In this document: piece after piece, positions 42,271 through 51,327 of the stretch
Layout of the letters: each line of letters opens with the position of its first letter
How positions within the stretch are numbered: the stretch's first letter is position 1
NCBI RefSeq assembly: GCF_047345485.1
Contig: NZ_JBLFEN010000002.1
Span: 62,001 to 126,000 of the forward strand
Origin: Jejuia sp047345485
Lineage (GTDB): Bacteria; Bacteroidota; Bacteroidia; Flavobacteriales; Flavobacteriaceae
Length of the DNA: 64,000 bases
Direction of reading: 5' to 3'
The notes under the pieces: generated by a model
What the model saw: the letters and a program-made list of their open reading frames with translations, nothing else
Databases searched by the model: none
What the model was told of the DNA's origin: nothing
Translations under genes and position numbers: made by a program

Positions 42271-42496
42271 AGCAAAAGGTCAAGTCCTGAATTCCGATAG
42301 AATCGGAATCATCAATCTGCAGAAATAATGAGCGAAGAAACGGAAGTGCGATACGCAGCATCAGGTATGTAGTTTCGAGAGCGAATGGTGCTTTAGCAAT
42401 TTCCTCAGATTGATATGATTTTTTGGTTCAGCTTCGCTTGCTACTTTCGTTTAAAGCATGCTTTAAACTCAGCAATGTATCAAGACAAAATGAACA
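42271..42496 (+). repeat. Dispersed repeat family B, copy 1
   Basis: This 226-bp element has a second copy of the same length at 63111-63336. The core from GTCAAGTCCTGA through GAAACGGAAGT and CGAATGGTGCTTTA to GATATGATTTTTTGGTT is well conserved. ATCAATCTG (42311-42319) and CAGATTGAT (42406-42414) can pair and enclose the core. Near its end is the perfect palindrome GTTTAAAGCATGCTTTAAAC (42449-42468). It contains no plausible gene. Confidence 0.85.
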
Positions 42497-42552
42497 AGAA
42501 TAAAAAAGAACGTGTAACTTAAAAAGATTCCTGCTTTCGCAGGAACAGAAAT

Positions 42553-43137
42553 ATGAAAAAAGTATTAGTTATAGACAATTACGACAGTTTTACATACAAT
42601 CTTGTACATTATTTAGAAGATTTAAACTGTGATGTAACCGTTTACAGAAACGATAAATTAACGTTGGAAGATGTTGAGCCTTTTGATAAAATTGTATTAT
42701 CACCAGGACCAGGCATTCCAGATGAAGCAGGTTTATTAAAAGCCATCATTAAAAAATACGCAGCTACCAAAAGTATTTTTGGGGTTTGCTTAGGGCAGCA
42801 AGCCATTGGCGAAGTGTTTGGTGGTACCTTAGTAAATCTTAACGATGTGTATCATGGTGTTGCAACAAATGTTACCATTAGTGTTAATGATGAATATATT
42901 TTTAAAGATTTACAAAAAAATATTGAAGTGGGGCGTTACCATTCTTGGGTCGTCAACCCAAATTTACCCGAAAGTTTGGAGGCAACATCTTTTGATGCAA
43001 ACGGGCAAGTGATGTCTTTAAGACACAAAGAATATGACGTTAGAGGTGTACAATATCACCCTGAATCTGTTTTAACACCAGATGGTAAAAAGATTTTGGA
43101 GAATTGGGTGAATTCCCCAAACCCTAAAGGGGCTTAA
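42553..43137 (+). CDS. trpG: Anthranilate synthase component II (glutamine amidotransferase)
   Basis: The product has 194 residues and is a class I amidotransferase: DNYDSFTYNLVHYLE, LSPGPGIPDEAG, the catalytic Cys in GVCLGQQAIGEV and the His/Glu in QYHPESVLTPDG. It supplies ammonia from glutamine to TrpE. The last codons (NSPNPKGA) look like a small extension formed from intergenic hairpin sequence. It is not fused to TrpD. Confidence 0.96.
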   Translation: MKKVLVIDNYDSFTYNLVHYLEDLNCDVTVYRNDKLTLEDVEPFDKIVLSPGPGIPDEAGLLKAIIKKYAATKSIFGVCLGQQAIGEVFGGTLVNLNDVYHGVATNVTISVNDEYIFKDLQKNIEVGRYHSWVVNPNLPESLEATSFDANGQVMSLRHKEYDVRGVQYHPESVLTPDGKKILENWVNSPNPKGA

Positions 43138-43155
43138 AATAATTGTGAATAAAAA

Positions 43156-43178
43156 AACCCTCTCCTTTGGAGAGGGTT
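43156..43178. repeat. Intergenic hairpin between trpG and trpD
   Basis: AACCCTCTCC/GGAGAGGGTT with a TTT loop makes a very stable hairpin with no T-tract, ending 10 bp before the trpD ATG. It could affect processing or translation. Similar CTCTCC/GGAGAG stretches occur before both family B repeats. Confidence 0.75.
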
Positions 43179-43188
43179 GCGAGAGGAT

Positions 43189-44181
43189 ATGAAAGACATT
43201 TTAAACAGATTAATAAATCACGAAACCATCTCAACTGAGGAAGCTAAACAAGTAATTGTTAACATATCAAACGATATGTACAATCCAAGTCAAATAGCAT
43301 GTTTCCTTTCTGTATACATGATGCGTAGTATTACCATTGAAGAACTAACAGGCTTTAGAAATGCCCTTTTAGAACTTTGTTTACCAATAGATTTAAGTGA
43401 TTTTAACGCTGTAGACATTGTAGGTACTGGTGGTGATGGTAAAAACACCTTTAATATATCAACACTATCTTCGTTTATCACAGCAGGTGCGGGAGTACAT
43501 GTCTCCAAGCACGGAAATTATGGGGTCTCCTCTACTTCTGGATCTTCTAATGTTATGGAAAATTTAGGGGTAAAATTCTCCAACGATGAGAACTTTTTGA
43601 AACGCTGTTTAGACGAAGCAGGGATTTGCATATTACATGCGCCATTATTTCATCCTGCCATGAAAAACGTTGCGCCTATTAGAAGAGAATTAGGCGTAAA
43701 GACTTTTTTCAATATGTTGGGTCCTTTAGTTAATCCTTCATTTCCAAAACATCATGTACATGGTGTCTTTAATTTAGAGGTTTTAAGACTTTACAGTTTC
43801 ATTCACCAAAATTCAGGACATAATTATAGCATTGTTTATGCCTTAGATGGTTATGACGAAATATCATTAACAGGAAAAGCAAAAATTGTATCCAATCATT
43901 CTGAAAAATTATTTTCCCCAGAAGATTTAGGTTTAAACACAATAAAACAAGACGCTATTTTTGGAGGTGATACTGTTGAAGATGCAGCCAAAATATTTGT
44001 TGATATTATTAGTGGAAAAGGTACAGAAGCACAAAATAATGTGGTTTGTGCCAATGCAGGACTAGCGATTGCTACTTCAAAAGAAATTTCACATCAAGAA
44101 GGTTTTGAATTAGCAAAAGACAGTTTATTTTCTGGAAAAGCTAAAACGAGTTTAGACACGTTGATTGAATTGAGTAAATAA
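43189..44181 (+). CDS. trpD: Anthranilate phosphoribosyltransferase
   Basis: From the ATG at 43189 the product is 330 residues (a TTG at 43177 is in frame, inside the hairpin end). Family motifs are DIVGTGGDGKNTFNIST, which binds PRPP, and HGNYGVSSTSGSSNVMENLG. MKNVAPIRRELGVKTFFNML and GPLVNP follow. It transfers phosphoribose to anthranilate, step 2 of tryptophan synthesis. A GAGAGGA stretch precedes the start, which is unusual in a phylum where Shine-Dalgarno sequences are rare. Confidence 0.96.
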   Translation: MKDILNRLINHETISTEEAKQVIVNISNDMYNPSQIACFLSVYMMRSITIEELTGFRNALLELCLPIDLSDFNAVDIVGTGGDGKNTFNISTLSSFITAGAGVHVSKHGNYGVSSTSGSSNVMENLGVKFSNDENFLKRCLDEAGICILHAPLFHPAMKNVAPIRRELGVKTFFNMLGPLVNPSFPKHHVHGVFNLEVLRLYSFIHQNSGHNYSIVYALDGYDEISLTGKAKIVSNHSEKLFSPEDLGLNTIKQDAIFGGDTVEDAAKIFVDIISGKGTEAQNNVVCANAGLAIATSKEISHQEGFELAKDSLFSGKAKTSLDTLIELSK

Positions 44182-44240
44182 AAAAGAGTTGACAGTCACA
44201 GTCGCAGTTTTCAGTTGCTTACTGATATAAATATAAAAAA

Positions 44241-45023
44241 ATGAATATTTTAGATAAAATAACATTAGATAAACGGAAGGAAGTTGAACTCAGAAAAAGT
44301 CTAATCCCTGTATCTCAATTAGAACAATCTGTTTTATTTGAAAGACCAACTATTTCTTTAGCCAACAACTTACGCAACAGCACATCCGGAATTATTGCAG
44401 AACACAAAAGACGTTCCCCTTCAAAATCGGTAATCAACAACGGGTTAAATGTTCAAGATGTTGCCAAAGGTTATGAAAATGCAGGTGTTTGCGGTATGTC
44501 TGTTTTAACAGATGGCAAATATTTTGGAGGTTCTCTTGACGATGTATTAACCGCAAGGGCAAGCTGTAACTTACCACTTTTAAGAAAAGAATTTATTATT
44601 GACGAATATCAAATCTTAGAAGCAAAAGCGTATGGCGCCGACGTTATTCTTCTAATTGCTACGATACTAACTAGAGACGAAATAAAACAATTTTCTGAAT
44701 TTGCTAAAACCCTAAATTTAGATGTATTGTTAGAAGTTCATAACGAAGACGAATTACATAAATCGGTAATGCCAAGTTTAGACATGCTGGGTGTAAACAA
44801 CAGAAATTTAAAAACCTTTGAAGTGAGTTTAGAAACTAGTAAAAGTTTAAGCAAACTAATTCCTGATGATTTTGTAAAAGTGTCTGAAAGTGGCATAAGT
44901 AGTATTGAAGCTATTAAAGTATTACAACCATACGGCTATCAAGGTTTTTTAATTGGAGAAAACTTTATGAAAACTGAAAACCCAGGAGCAAGTGCAACAG
45001 CGTTTATAAAAGACCTCATATAG
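44241..45023 (+). CDS. trpC: Indole-3-glycerol phosphate synthase
   Basis: The product has 260 residues and is a TIM barrel with IIAEHKRRSPSKSVIN at strand 2, GMSVLTDGKYFGGS, LPLLRKEFIIDEYQI, ADVILLIAT, GVNNRNLKTFEV and VSESGI. It closes the indole ring in step 4. The 59-bp gap before it has an ACAGTCACAGTCGCAG-type short repeat. Unlike enteric bacteria, TrpC is not fused to TrpF here. Confidence 0.96.
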   Translation: MNILDKITLDKRKEVELRKSLIPVSQLEQSVLFERPTISLANNLRNSTSGIIAEHKRRSPSKSVINNGLNVQDVAKGYENAGVCGMSVLTDGKYFGGSLDDVLTARASCNLPLLRKEFIIDEYQILEAKAYGADVILLIATILTRDEIKQFSEFAKTLNLDVLLEVHNEDELHKSVMPSLDMLGVNNRNLKTFEVSLETSKSLSKLIPDDFVKVSESGISSIEAIKVLQPYGYQGFLIGENFMKTENPGASATAFIKDLI

Positions 45024-45050
45024 CACCTTCAAAGAAGGTGCACTTTTACT
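45023..45050 (+). terminator. Hairpin after trpC
   Basis: GCACCTTC and GAAGGTGC with an AAA loop, followed by ACTTTTACT. It begins in the trpC stop codon. The T-tract is weak, so it may only dampen expression of downstream genes. Confidence 0.55.
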
Positions 45051-45072
45051 CAACATGTAAAAAGCAAAGACT

Positions 45073-46962
45073 ATGAAAAACGAAGAAAAAAAAAGTACAC
45101 AAACAATTACCGCTCCATCAGAGAAGCCTTCTAAAGGACTTCGACTTAAAGTTTGTGGTATGAAATACCAAGACAATATTGAGACTATTGCAGGATTGCA
45201 ACCTGATTATCTTGGTTTTATATTCTACGAAAAAACACCAAGGCACTTTGATACTAAAATTCCTGAGATTCCAGAACACATAAAGAAAACAGGGGTTTTT
45301 GTTAATGCTGACATAAACACCATTGTTAAAAAGGTAAACGAATTTAAACTAGACGCCGTACAACTACATGGCGAAGAAGCTCCTTATTTTTGTAGCATAC
45401 TAAAATCTACGAGTTTAATTTCTAGACCTATTGAAATTATTAAAGTGTTTTCAGTTAAAGAAGGCTTTAATTTTGAGGTTTTAGAGCCCTTTGAAAACGT
45501 ATGTGACTACTATTTATTCGACACAAAAGGCAAGCTTCCTGGTGGTAATGGTTATACGTTTGATTGGAGTCTTTTAAACGATTACCCATCAACAAAACCA
45601 TTTTTTTTAAGCGGCGGTATAGGGCTAGACCAAATGGATGCTATTAAAAAATTTAAAGACAGTAATGCTTCAAAATACTGTTATGCTATTGATGTAAATA
45701 GTAAATTTGAAACAGAACCTGGATTAAAAAACAGTTCGATTTTAAGAGAATTCATTAATAAATTACATAATAAAAAAACGATGAATTATAATGTAGACGA
45801 CAAAGGCTATTATGGCGAATTTGGTGGTGCATTTATCCCAGAAATGTTATACCCTAATGTAGAAGAGTTACGCCAAAACTATTTAAAAGTGATGGCAGAA
45901 CCCGATTTTCAAAAGGAATTCGATCAGCTATTAAAAGATTATGTAGGCAGACCTTCACCATTGTATTTTGCGAAGCGCCTATCAGAAAAATACAATACTA
46001 AAATTTACTTAAAACGCGAAGATTTAAACCATACGGGCGCTCATAAAATTAACAACACGATAGGGCAAATTTTAATGGCGCAACGTTTAGGTAAAACGAG
46101 AATTATTGCCGAAACTGGAGCAGGACAACACGGTGTAGCCACAGCAACTGTTTGTGCTTTAATGGGTATGGAATGTATTGTGTACATGGGCGAAATTGAT
46201 ATTGCACGACAAGCACCAAACGTAGCCAGAATGAAAATGTTGGGTGCTAAAGTTGTACCCGCATTATCTGGGAGCCGTACACTAAAAGACGCTACAAACG
46301 AAGCTATTCGCGATTGGATTAATAATCCAGTAGACACACATTATATTATTGGTTCTGCTATTGGACCACACCCGTACCCTGATATGGTAACGCGTTTTCA
46401 GGCAGTAATTTCAGAAGAAATTAAATGGCAATTAAAAGAACAAGAAGGACGTGAAAACCCAGATTATGTTGTGGCATGTATTGGTGGTGGTAGTAATGCC
46501 GCGGGTACGTATTATCACTATTTACACGAACCAGATGTAGGTATTATTGCAGTTGAAGCTGCAGGATTAGGTATAGATTCTGGTGAAAGTGCAGCAACTT
46601 CTGTTTTAGGCAAAGAAGGTATTATCCATGGTTGTAAAACCCTATTAATGCAAACAAAAGACGGACAAATTACAGAGCCTTACTCTATTTCGGCAGGTTT
46701 AGATTATCCTGGTGTTGGCCCTATGCACGCGCATTTATCAAAAACGGGGCGCGCAGAATTTTTGTCTATTACCGATAGTGATGCCATGGAAGCTGGCTTA
46801 GAATTATCGAAATTAGAAGGTATAATTCCTGCGATTGAAACCTCGCATGCCTTTGCCATTTTTAAGCATAAAACCTTTAAGCCAGACGACGTGGTGGTAA
46901 TGAGTTTATCGGGTCGTGGTGATAAGGATTTACAGAATTATATTGATTATTTTAAAATTTAA
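45073..46962 (+). CDS. trpFB: TrpF-TrpB fusion: phosphoribosylanthranilate isomerase / tryptophan synthase beta
   Basis: One 629-residue frame holds two enzymes. Residues about 23-232 are TrpF with catalytic Cys28 in KVCGMK, QLHGEE and the acidic FDTKGKLPGG. Residues 237-629 are TrpB, beginning MNYNVDDKGYYGEFGGAFIPE, with the PLP lysine K325 in HTGAHKINN and the phosphate-binding GGGSNAAG. The join NKLHNKKT-MNYNV keeps the ordinary TrpB start Met at 45781. It looks like simple loss of the trpF stop codon (AAA where TAA would do), so trpB may also be translated on its own. TrpF and TrpB motifs all look intact. Confidence 0.93.
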   Translation: MKNEEKKSTQTITAPSEKPSKGLRLKVCGMKYQDNIETIAGLQPDYLGFIFYEKTPRHFDTKIPEIPEHIKKTGVFVNADINTIVKKVNEFKLDAVQLHGEEAPYFCSILKSTSLISRPIEIIKVFSVKEGFNFEVLEPFENVCDYYLFDTKGKLPGGNGYTFDWSLLNDYPSTKPFFLSGGIGLDQMDAIKKFKDSNASKYCYAIDVNSKFETEPGLKNSSILREFINKLHNKKTMNYNVDDKGYYGEFGGAFIPEMLYPNVEELRQNYLKVMAEPDFQKEFDQLLKDYVGRPSPLYFAKRLSEKYNTKIYLKREDLNHTGAHKINNTIGQILMAQRLGKTRIIAETGAGQHGVATATVCALMGMECIVYMGEIDIARQAPNVARMKMLGAKVVPALSGSRTLKDATNEAIRDWINNPVDTHYIIGSAIGPHPYPDMVTRFQAVISEEIKWQLKEQEGRENPDYVVACIGGGSNAAGTYYHYLHEPDVGIIAVEAAGLGIDSGESAATSVLGKEGIIHGCKTLLMQTKDGQITEPYSISAGLDYPGVGPMHAHLSKTGRAEFLSITDSDAMEAGLELSKLEGIIPAIETSHAFAIFKHKTFKPDDVVVMSLSGRGDKDLQNYIDYFKI

Positions 46963-46968
46963 TTTTTT

Positions 46969-47009
46969 AGACCTCACAGGTTTTAAAAACCTGTGAGGTC
47001 TTTTTTTTA
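46969..47009 (+). terminator. Strong terminator-like hairpin between trpFB and trpA
   Basis: AGACCTCACAGGTTT (from 46969) pairs with AAACCTGTGAGGTCT (to 47001), followed by seven T residues. It sits inside the trp operon, 170 bp before trpA, so trpA either depends on readthrough or has its own promoter. Confidence 0.82.
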
Positions 47010-47036
47010 ACATACGATTAAGCACATAACAGTGGC

Positions 47037-47163
47037 GCGTTAGGGATAGAAGCGGCATCCTTTTTTGAGGCACGATAAAAAGATATAGCGGATAGCCCGA
47101 CCGAAGCGTTTCCTGCAAGGTTTCATTAAAAAACCTTGTAGGTATGAAGCGAAGGGAACGCCA
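47037..47163 (+). repeat. Dispersed repeat family A, copy 2
   Basis: GCGTTAGGGAT, AGCGGCATCC, AAAAGATATAGCGGATAGCCCGACC in pieces match copy 1 at 5371. The right part contains a CCTGCAAGGTTT/AAACCTTGTAGG hairpin not present in copy 1 and ends GGGAACGCC, able to pair with the leading GCGTT. It fills the gap just before trpA. Confidence 0.75.
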
Positions 47164-47178
47164 TAAAAACTAAAAAAA

Positions 47179-47943
47179 ATGAATAGAATTGTTGAAAAAC
47201 TTAATGAAGACAAAAAACTATTGTCAATCTACTTTACAGCGGGTTACCCAAACATTGATGATACCGTTGTTACCATAAAAAATTTAGAAACAAACGGTGT
47301 GGATATGATTGAAATAGGCTTACCTTTTAGCGACCCATTGGCAGATGGCCCAACCATACAGGATAGTTCTACGGCGGCTTTAAAAAATGGGATGACAACC
47401 GAAGTATTGTTCACGCAATTGGAAGGAATTAGAGAAACGGTTTCTATTCCGTTAATTATTATGGGGTATTTTAACCCGATGTTTCAATATGGCATGGAGG
47501 CGTTTTGTAAAAAATGCAAAGAATTGGGTATTGATGGGTTGATTATTCCGGATTTACCTGTGGATGTGTATCACAATGAATATCAAGCTATTTTTGAAAA
47601 ATATGGTTTAATTAATGTGTTTTTAATTACGCCACAGACGAGTGATGAGCGCATTAGATATATTGATTCTATATCAAACGGATTTATATATATGGTGAGT
47701 AGCGCTAGTACTACGGGTGCAAAATCTGGCTTTGGTGATGAGCAAACTGCATATTTTGAACGCATAGGCAATATGGGCTTAAAAAACCCACAAGTTATTG
47801 GCTTTGGGATTAGTAATAATGAGACGTTTACGCAGGCAACGAAATATGCTAAAGGTGCTATTATTGGGAGTGCTTTTGTGAAACATGTAACAAAACATGG
47901 TGTGAAATCGATAAACGGTTTTGTTGATTCAATTATTAAATAG
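47179..47943 (+). CDS. trpA: Tryptophan synthase alpha chain
   Basis: The product has 254 residues. Family motifs: FTAGYPNIDDT, the catalytic Glu in DMIEIGLPFSDPLADGPTIQ, GLIIPDLPVDVY with the second catalytic Asp, YMVSSASTTGAKSGFG, and GFGISNNETF. It releases indole from indole-glycerol phosphate for TrpB. It is the last gene of the operon, separated from trpFB by 216 bp. Confidence 0.97.
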   Translation: MNRIVEKLNEDKKLLSIYFTAGYPNIDDTVVTIKNLETNGVDMIEIGLPFSDPLADGPTIQDSSTAALKNGMTTEVLFTQLEGIRETVSIPLIIMGYFNPMFQYGMEAFCKKCKELGIDGLIIPDLPVDVYHNEYQAIFEKYGLINVFLITPQTSDERIRYIDSISNGFIYMVSSASTTGAKSGFGDEQTAYFERIGNMGLKNPQVIGFGISNNETFTQATKYAKGAIIGSAFVKHVTKHGVKSINGFVDSIIK

Positions 47944-47982
47944 ATATTTATTGCTTGTAAATTTTAAAACAAACTTTAACTC

Positions 47983-48396
47983 ATGAATTGGTATTTAAAA
48001 GTAATTAAAGACAATTATGCAAATTTTAGCGGTAGAGCAAGACGACAGGAGTACTGGATGTTCAATCTTTTTCATATTATTATCATATTCATACTAGCGT
48101 TTATAGGTGGCATGTTGGGTGCTGAGTTAGATTCTGGTTTCGGAATTATTCCTTTGATTATATATGTACTAGCAACATTTATACCTGCACTTGGCGTTAC
48201 TGTTAGAAGACTTCATGATACAGGTAAAAGTGGGTGGTATTATCTACTCTCTTTAATTCCCTACATTGGAGGGATTATTCTTATAGTATTTACTGTTCAA
48301 AATGGTGATGTTGGCTCAAACAAATACGGTTCAGATCCTAAAAATCCTGAATTGGATAATGAAATTGATGATATAGGAAAACCATTATTAGATTGA
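47983..48396 (+). CDS. DUF805 family membrane protein
   Basis: The product has 137 residues. It has the DUF805 opening ANFSGRARRQEYWMFNLFH, three hydrophobic helices, and VRRLHDTGKSGWYYLLSLIP. The tail ends with GSNKYGSDPK, also usual in the family. Function is unknown. It starts 39 bp after trpA and may be read from the same transcript by chance, since no terminator is seen between them. Confidence 0.92.
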   Translation: MNWYLKVIKDNYANFSGRARRQEYWMFNLFHIIIIFILAFIGGMLGAELDSGFGIIPLIIYVLATFIPALGVTVRRLHDTGKSGWYYLLSLIPYIGGIILIVFTVQNGDVGSNKYGSDPKNPELDNEIDDIGKPLLD

Positions 48397-48532
48397 TATT
48401 ATCGCAATATCTATACAATCTATTTTGTAAATAATTTTTATCATTTTAAAATAAAAGTCTTTTCTGGTAGTAATTTCTAATTTTTAAATTTACTTTCATT
48501 GTAATCTTAATCTTAATTAATAAGACACATTT

Positions 48533-49498
48533 ATGAAACTGCCAAAAGAGTTAGTATTTGGGCTATTCGCCATTATTTTATTTGCCTGCAACAAAAGTGA
48601 AAAAGGTACTATAATTATAAAAAATGATGGTGCTGTTTTTTCGGCTATTAAAGGACAAAAGAGCAAAGCACAATCTATCATTTTGAGTAACCCAACCGAT
48701 AAACTAAATGAGGTTTCATTAGAAATAACGGGAGTTAATAAAACCTTTTTTAAAGTTGAAACTACACTACCAGAAACTATTGAGAAAGATTCAAATCCTA
48801 AAATTTTACTACATTTTGTGCCTGATGAAAATTTTATTGGTATTGCCGAAGCGGACCTTATCGTTCATCATAATTCTAAATCAAAAATTATATTTCCGTT
48901 AAGAGGTTTAAGTACTAAAGCATTAGAAGGTAAAAATGAACCACCCCTTTTTGATGTGGTGAAAACATTAAATTTTGATATAAATTTAGGCTGGACAACG
49001 CTGGCAAACAACATAAAACCTGAACTACAAGGTGATGAAATACCACAAACACTTTTTAGAAAAGCTAATTCTGGTTTAGTTGAAGTGATACCTGTGGCAA
49101 GATACAGTCCTCCTTTTGAATTGCCTTATGGGTATTACATAATTACAGATACTTTACCTGTAAAGTATGAAGTTGATATACTAGCAAATTCAAAATTATA
49201 TCCTGAACACCAAACCTTATTTCCTGCACTTAAAAGCGGTAACAAAACGTTTGATCCAAAGGATATAGCATTTGGATTTTACACCACAAGTCCGTCGCAT
49301 GATGCCTATTCTGAAGATATCTGGAATAAGAAATTATTCAAAAAACATGCTGCTCACGCATGTAGAATTTATGCTGTAAAAGATGTTGAAGGTAATCTAG
49401 TTGAAAACCAATACTTAGTTTGTTTTGAGGAAGCTAAAAACGGCGATTATCAAGATTATGTATTTTTAGTTAAAAACATTAAGCCTGTATCACTTTAA
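48533..49498 (+). CDS. Lipoprotein with an Ig-like N-terminal domain, unknown function
   Basis: The product has 321 residues. The lipoprotein signal is MKLPKELVFGLFAIILFACN. Residues about 25-125 have the strand pattern of an ASH/HYDIN-type Ig-like domain (KAQSIILSNPTDKLNEVSLE, KILLHFVPDE). The remaining 190 residues, with ARYSPPFELPYGYYIITDTLP, match nothing that I recognise. It stands alone on the plus strand, convergent with the VF530 gene, 7 bp away. Confidence 0.7.
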   Translation: MKLPKELVFGLFAIILFACNKSEKGTIIIKNDGAVFSAIKGQKSKAQSIILSNPTDKLNEVSLEITGVNKTFFKVETTLPETIEKDSNPKILLHFVPDENFIGIAEADLIVHHNSKSKIIFPLRGLSTKALEGKNEPPLFDVVKTLNFDINLGWTTLANNIKPELQGDEIPQTLFRKANSGLVEVIPVARYSPPFELPYGYYIITDTLPVKYEVDILANSKLYPEHQTLFPALKSGNKTFDPKDIAFGFYTTSPSHDAYSEDIWNKKLFKKHAAHACRIYAVKDVEGNLVENQYLVCFEEAKNGDYQDYVFLVKNIKPVSL

Positions 49499-49505
49499 TA
49501 TTGGT

Positions 49506-49733
49506 TTAAGCTTTTTTACTTTTCAACATTTTTAAATACATTGTTTCTACCTTGGTTCTTGCCCAAGGTGTGCGTCGTAGAAATTTTAAACTTGATTTTA
49601 CAGATGGATTATCAGTAAAACACTTGATTTTTATGATATAGCCCATATATTCCCAACCATAATGTGCCACCAAGTCGTTAATTATTTGCTCTAACTTAAT
49701 GCCATGTAATGGATTATTTGGTTGTGTTTCCAT
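49506..49733 (-). CDS. VF530-family DNA-binding-like protein
   Basis: The product has 75 residues. The sequence NPLHGIKLEQIINDLVAHYG followed by CFTDNPSVKSSLKFLRRTPW is diagnostic of the VF530 family, known from a Vibrio structure with a DNA-binding-like fold. Its role is not established. It abuts the next upstream gene with a 1-bp overlap, and that gene lies 5 bp after the RhlE-like helicase gene, forming a three-gene operon. Confidence 0.92.
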   Translation of the reverse strand: METQPNNPLHGIKLEQIINDLVAHYGWEYMGYIIKIKCFTDNPSVKSSLKFLRRTPWARTKVETMYLKMLKSKKA

Positions 49734-49948
49734 TATAGTTGTTCAACTAGGTTTTTTATTTTTATAGCCTTTTCAAAATGATTTAATTTGTGTGTTTTAA
49801 TCCACCACGCAGCAACTTCCATTAATAATTCTGGATTGTCATTCTTGTTTTTAAAAAAGGCGTAAAATGAGAGTCCTACATTTTCGCCCTTTGCAGCAAT
49901 TTTTTTATTACAAACGTCAATAATTTTTTCTTTTAAAAGCTTCTGCAT
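49733..49948 (-). CDS. Small conserved protein (DUF6500-like)
   Basis: The product has 71 residues. It has ENVGLSFYAFFKNKNDNPEL and MEVAAWWIKTHKLNHFEKA, a conserved small soluble helical protein. I believe it belongs to DUF6500, but that name is from memory. It sits between the helicase and VF530 genes in one operon. Confidence 0.7.
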   Translation of the reverse strand: MQKLLKEKIIDVCNKKIAAKGENVGLSFYAFFKNKNDNPELLMEVAAWWIKTHKLNHFEKAIKIKNLVEQL

Positions 49949-49953
49949 ACCAC

Positions 49954-51207
49954 TTAATTGCGCCTATTGTTATTACGTTTAGGGCGTTTAGAGTTATTCG
50001 AATTTCTATTAGAATTTCTTGAATTTCGTCTATTACGGCCTTGACCCTGCTTAATGGGTTCGGTAGATGCATTTGGATCGGGTTCAAAACCTTCAACAAT
50101 CTCTACTTCAATTTTTTCACCTATCAGTTTTTCAATACCTCTCAAAAAAGAGGTTTCATCAGCAGTTACTAAAGATAAAGCTTGTCCATTAGCTCCTGCC
50201 CTACCAGTTCTACCAATTCTGTGTACATAATCCTCAGAAATATTAGGCAATTCAAAATTAATAACATGTGGTAATAATGGAATATCTATACCTCTTGCTG
50301 CAATATCAGTAGCAACTAAAACTCTAATGTTTCCACTTTTAAAACCTGCCAAAGCCTTTGTTCTAGCACCCTGACTTTTATTACCATGAATGGCAGCTGC
50401 TGTAATACCAGATTTTACCATTTTTTCGCAAAGCCTATTAGCACCATGTTTTGTACGTGTAAATACTAAAACTTGTTTCCAATTACCTTCTGAAATTAAC
50501 TTTATAATTAAACCCGTTTTTTTAGCTTTAGCTACACGATATACTTTTTGAGAAATCGCCTCAACAGTAGTATTCTCTGGAGTAGCTTCTACTTGAACTG
50601 GGTGGTTTAAAATACCATGTGCCAACTTTTTTATGTCTTTTGAAAAAGTAGCTGAAAACATCAAATTTTGACGTTTATCAGGCATAGATTTAATCACCTT
50701 TTGAATATCCCTAAGAAAACCCATATCTAGCATACGATCTGCTTCATCTAAAACAAAAATTTCTACGCGTTTTATAGATAGTAGTCCTTGGTTTTGTAAA
50801 TCTAATAATCGCCCTGGTGTGGCCACTAAAACATCAATACCTTGTCGTAGAGTTGCTACCTGTGGTTTTTGGTTTACACCACCAAAAATAACCGCCGAAC
50901 GTAAATTTAAAAACTCACTATACTCCCTAACATTGGCGTAAACCTGTGCCGCTAACTCCCGAGTTGGCGTTAAAATTAATGCACGAATAGGTCTATACTT
51001 TTCTTTTGGGTTTTCAGAAAGTAAATGCAATAAAGGTAATGTAAACCCTGCTGTTTTCCCTGTACCGGTTTGGGCTGATGCTAACACATCTTTACCTTCT
51101 AAAACTGGTGGAATTGCTTTTTGTTGAATAGGACTTGGGGTTGTATATCCTTTTTTGCTAACCGCTTTTAGTAAGGCTTCGGATAAGCCTAAAGATTGAA
51201 ATGACAT
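49954..51207 (-). CDS. rhlE: DEAD-box RNA helicase, RhlE-like
   Basis: The product has 417 residues. It has the Q motif with GYTTPSPIQQKAIP, Walker A AQTGTGKT, Ia PTRELAAQV, II DEADRMLDMGF, III SATFSKD, IV/V VATDIAARGID and VI HRIGRTGRAG. The C-terminal tail is Arg/Asn-rich (NRRNSRNSNRN), a likely RNA-binding extension. RhlE-type helicases assist ribosome assembly or RNA decay. The exact subfamily is a best guess. Confidence 0.93.
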   Translation of the reverse strand: MSFQSLGLSEALLKAVSKKGYTTPSPIQQKAIPPVLEGKDVLASAQTGTGKTAGFTLPLLHLLSENPKEKYRPIRALILTPTRELAAQVYANVREYSEFLNLRSAVIFGGVNQKPQVATLRQGIDVLVATPGRLLDLQNQGLLSIKRVEIFVLDEADRMLDMGFLRDIQKVIKSMPDKRQNLMFSATFSKDIKKLAHGILNHPVQVEATPENTTVEAISQKVYRVAKAKKTGLIIKLISEGNWKQVLVFTRTKHGANRLCEKMVKSGITAAAIHGNKSQGARTKALAGFKSGNIRVLVATDIAARGIDIPLLPHVINFELPNISEDYVHRIGRTGRAGANGQALSLVTADETSFLRGIEKLIGEKIEVEIVEGFEPDPNASTEPIKQGQGRNRRNSRNSNRNSNNSKRPKRNNNRRN

Positions 51208-51327
51208 ATATTTTGTTTACGAAGATCCGTATGGGACGTTTGAGATAACAAAACATATTGTATTTTACCTCTTTCTTCTATTAAGGCACGAAGGTACATC
51301 TAATTTTAAGATTATTTTTTGAATACT

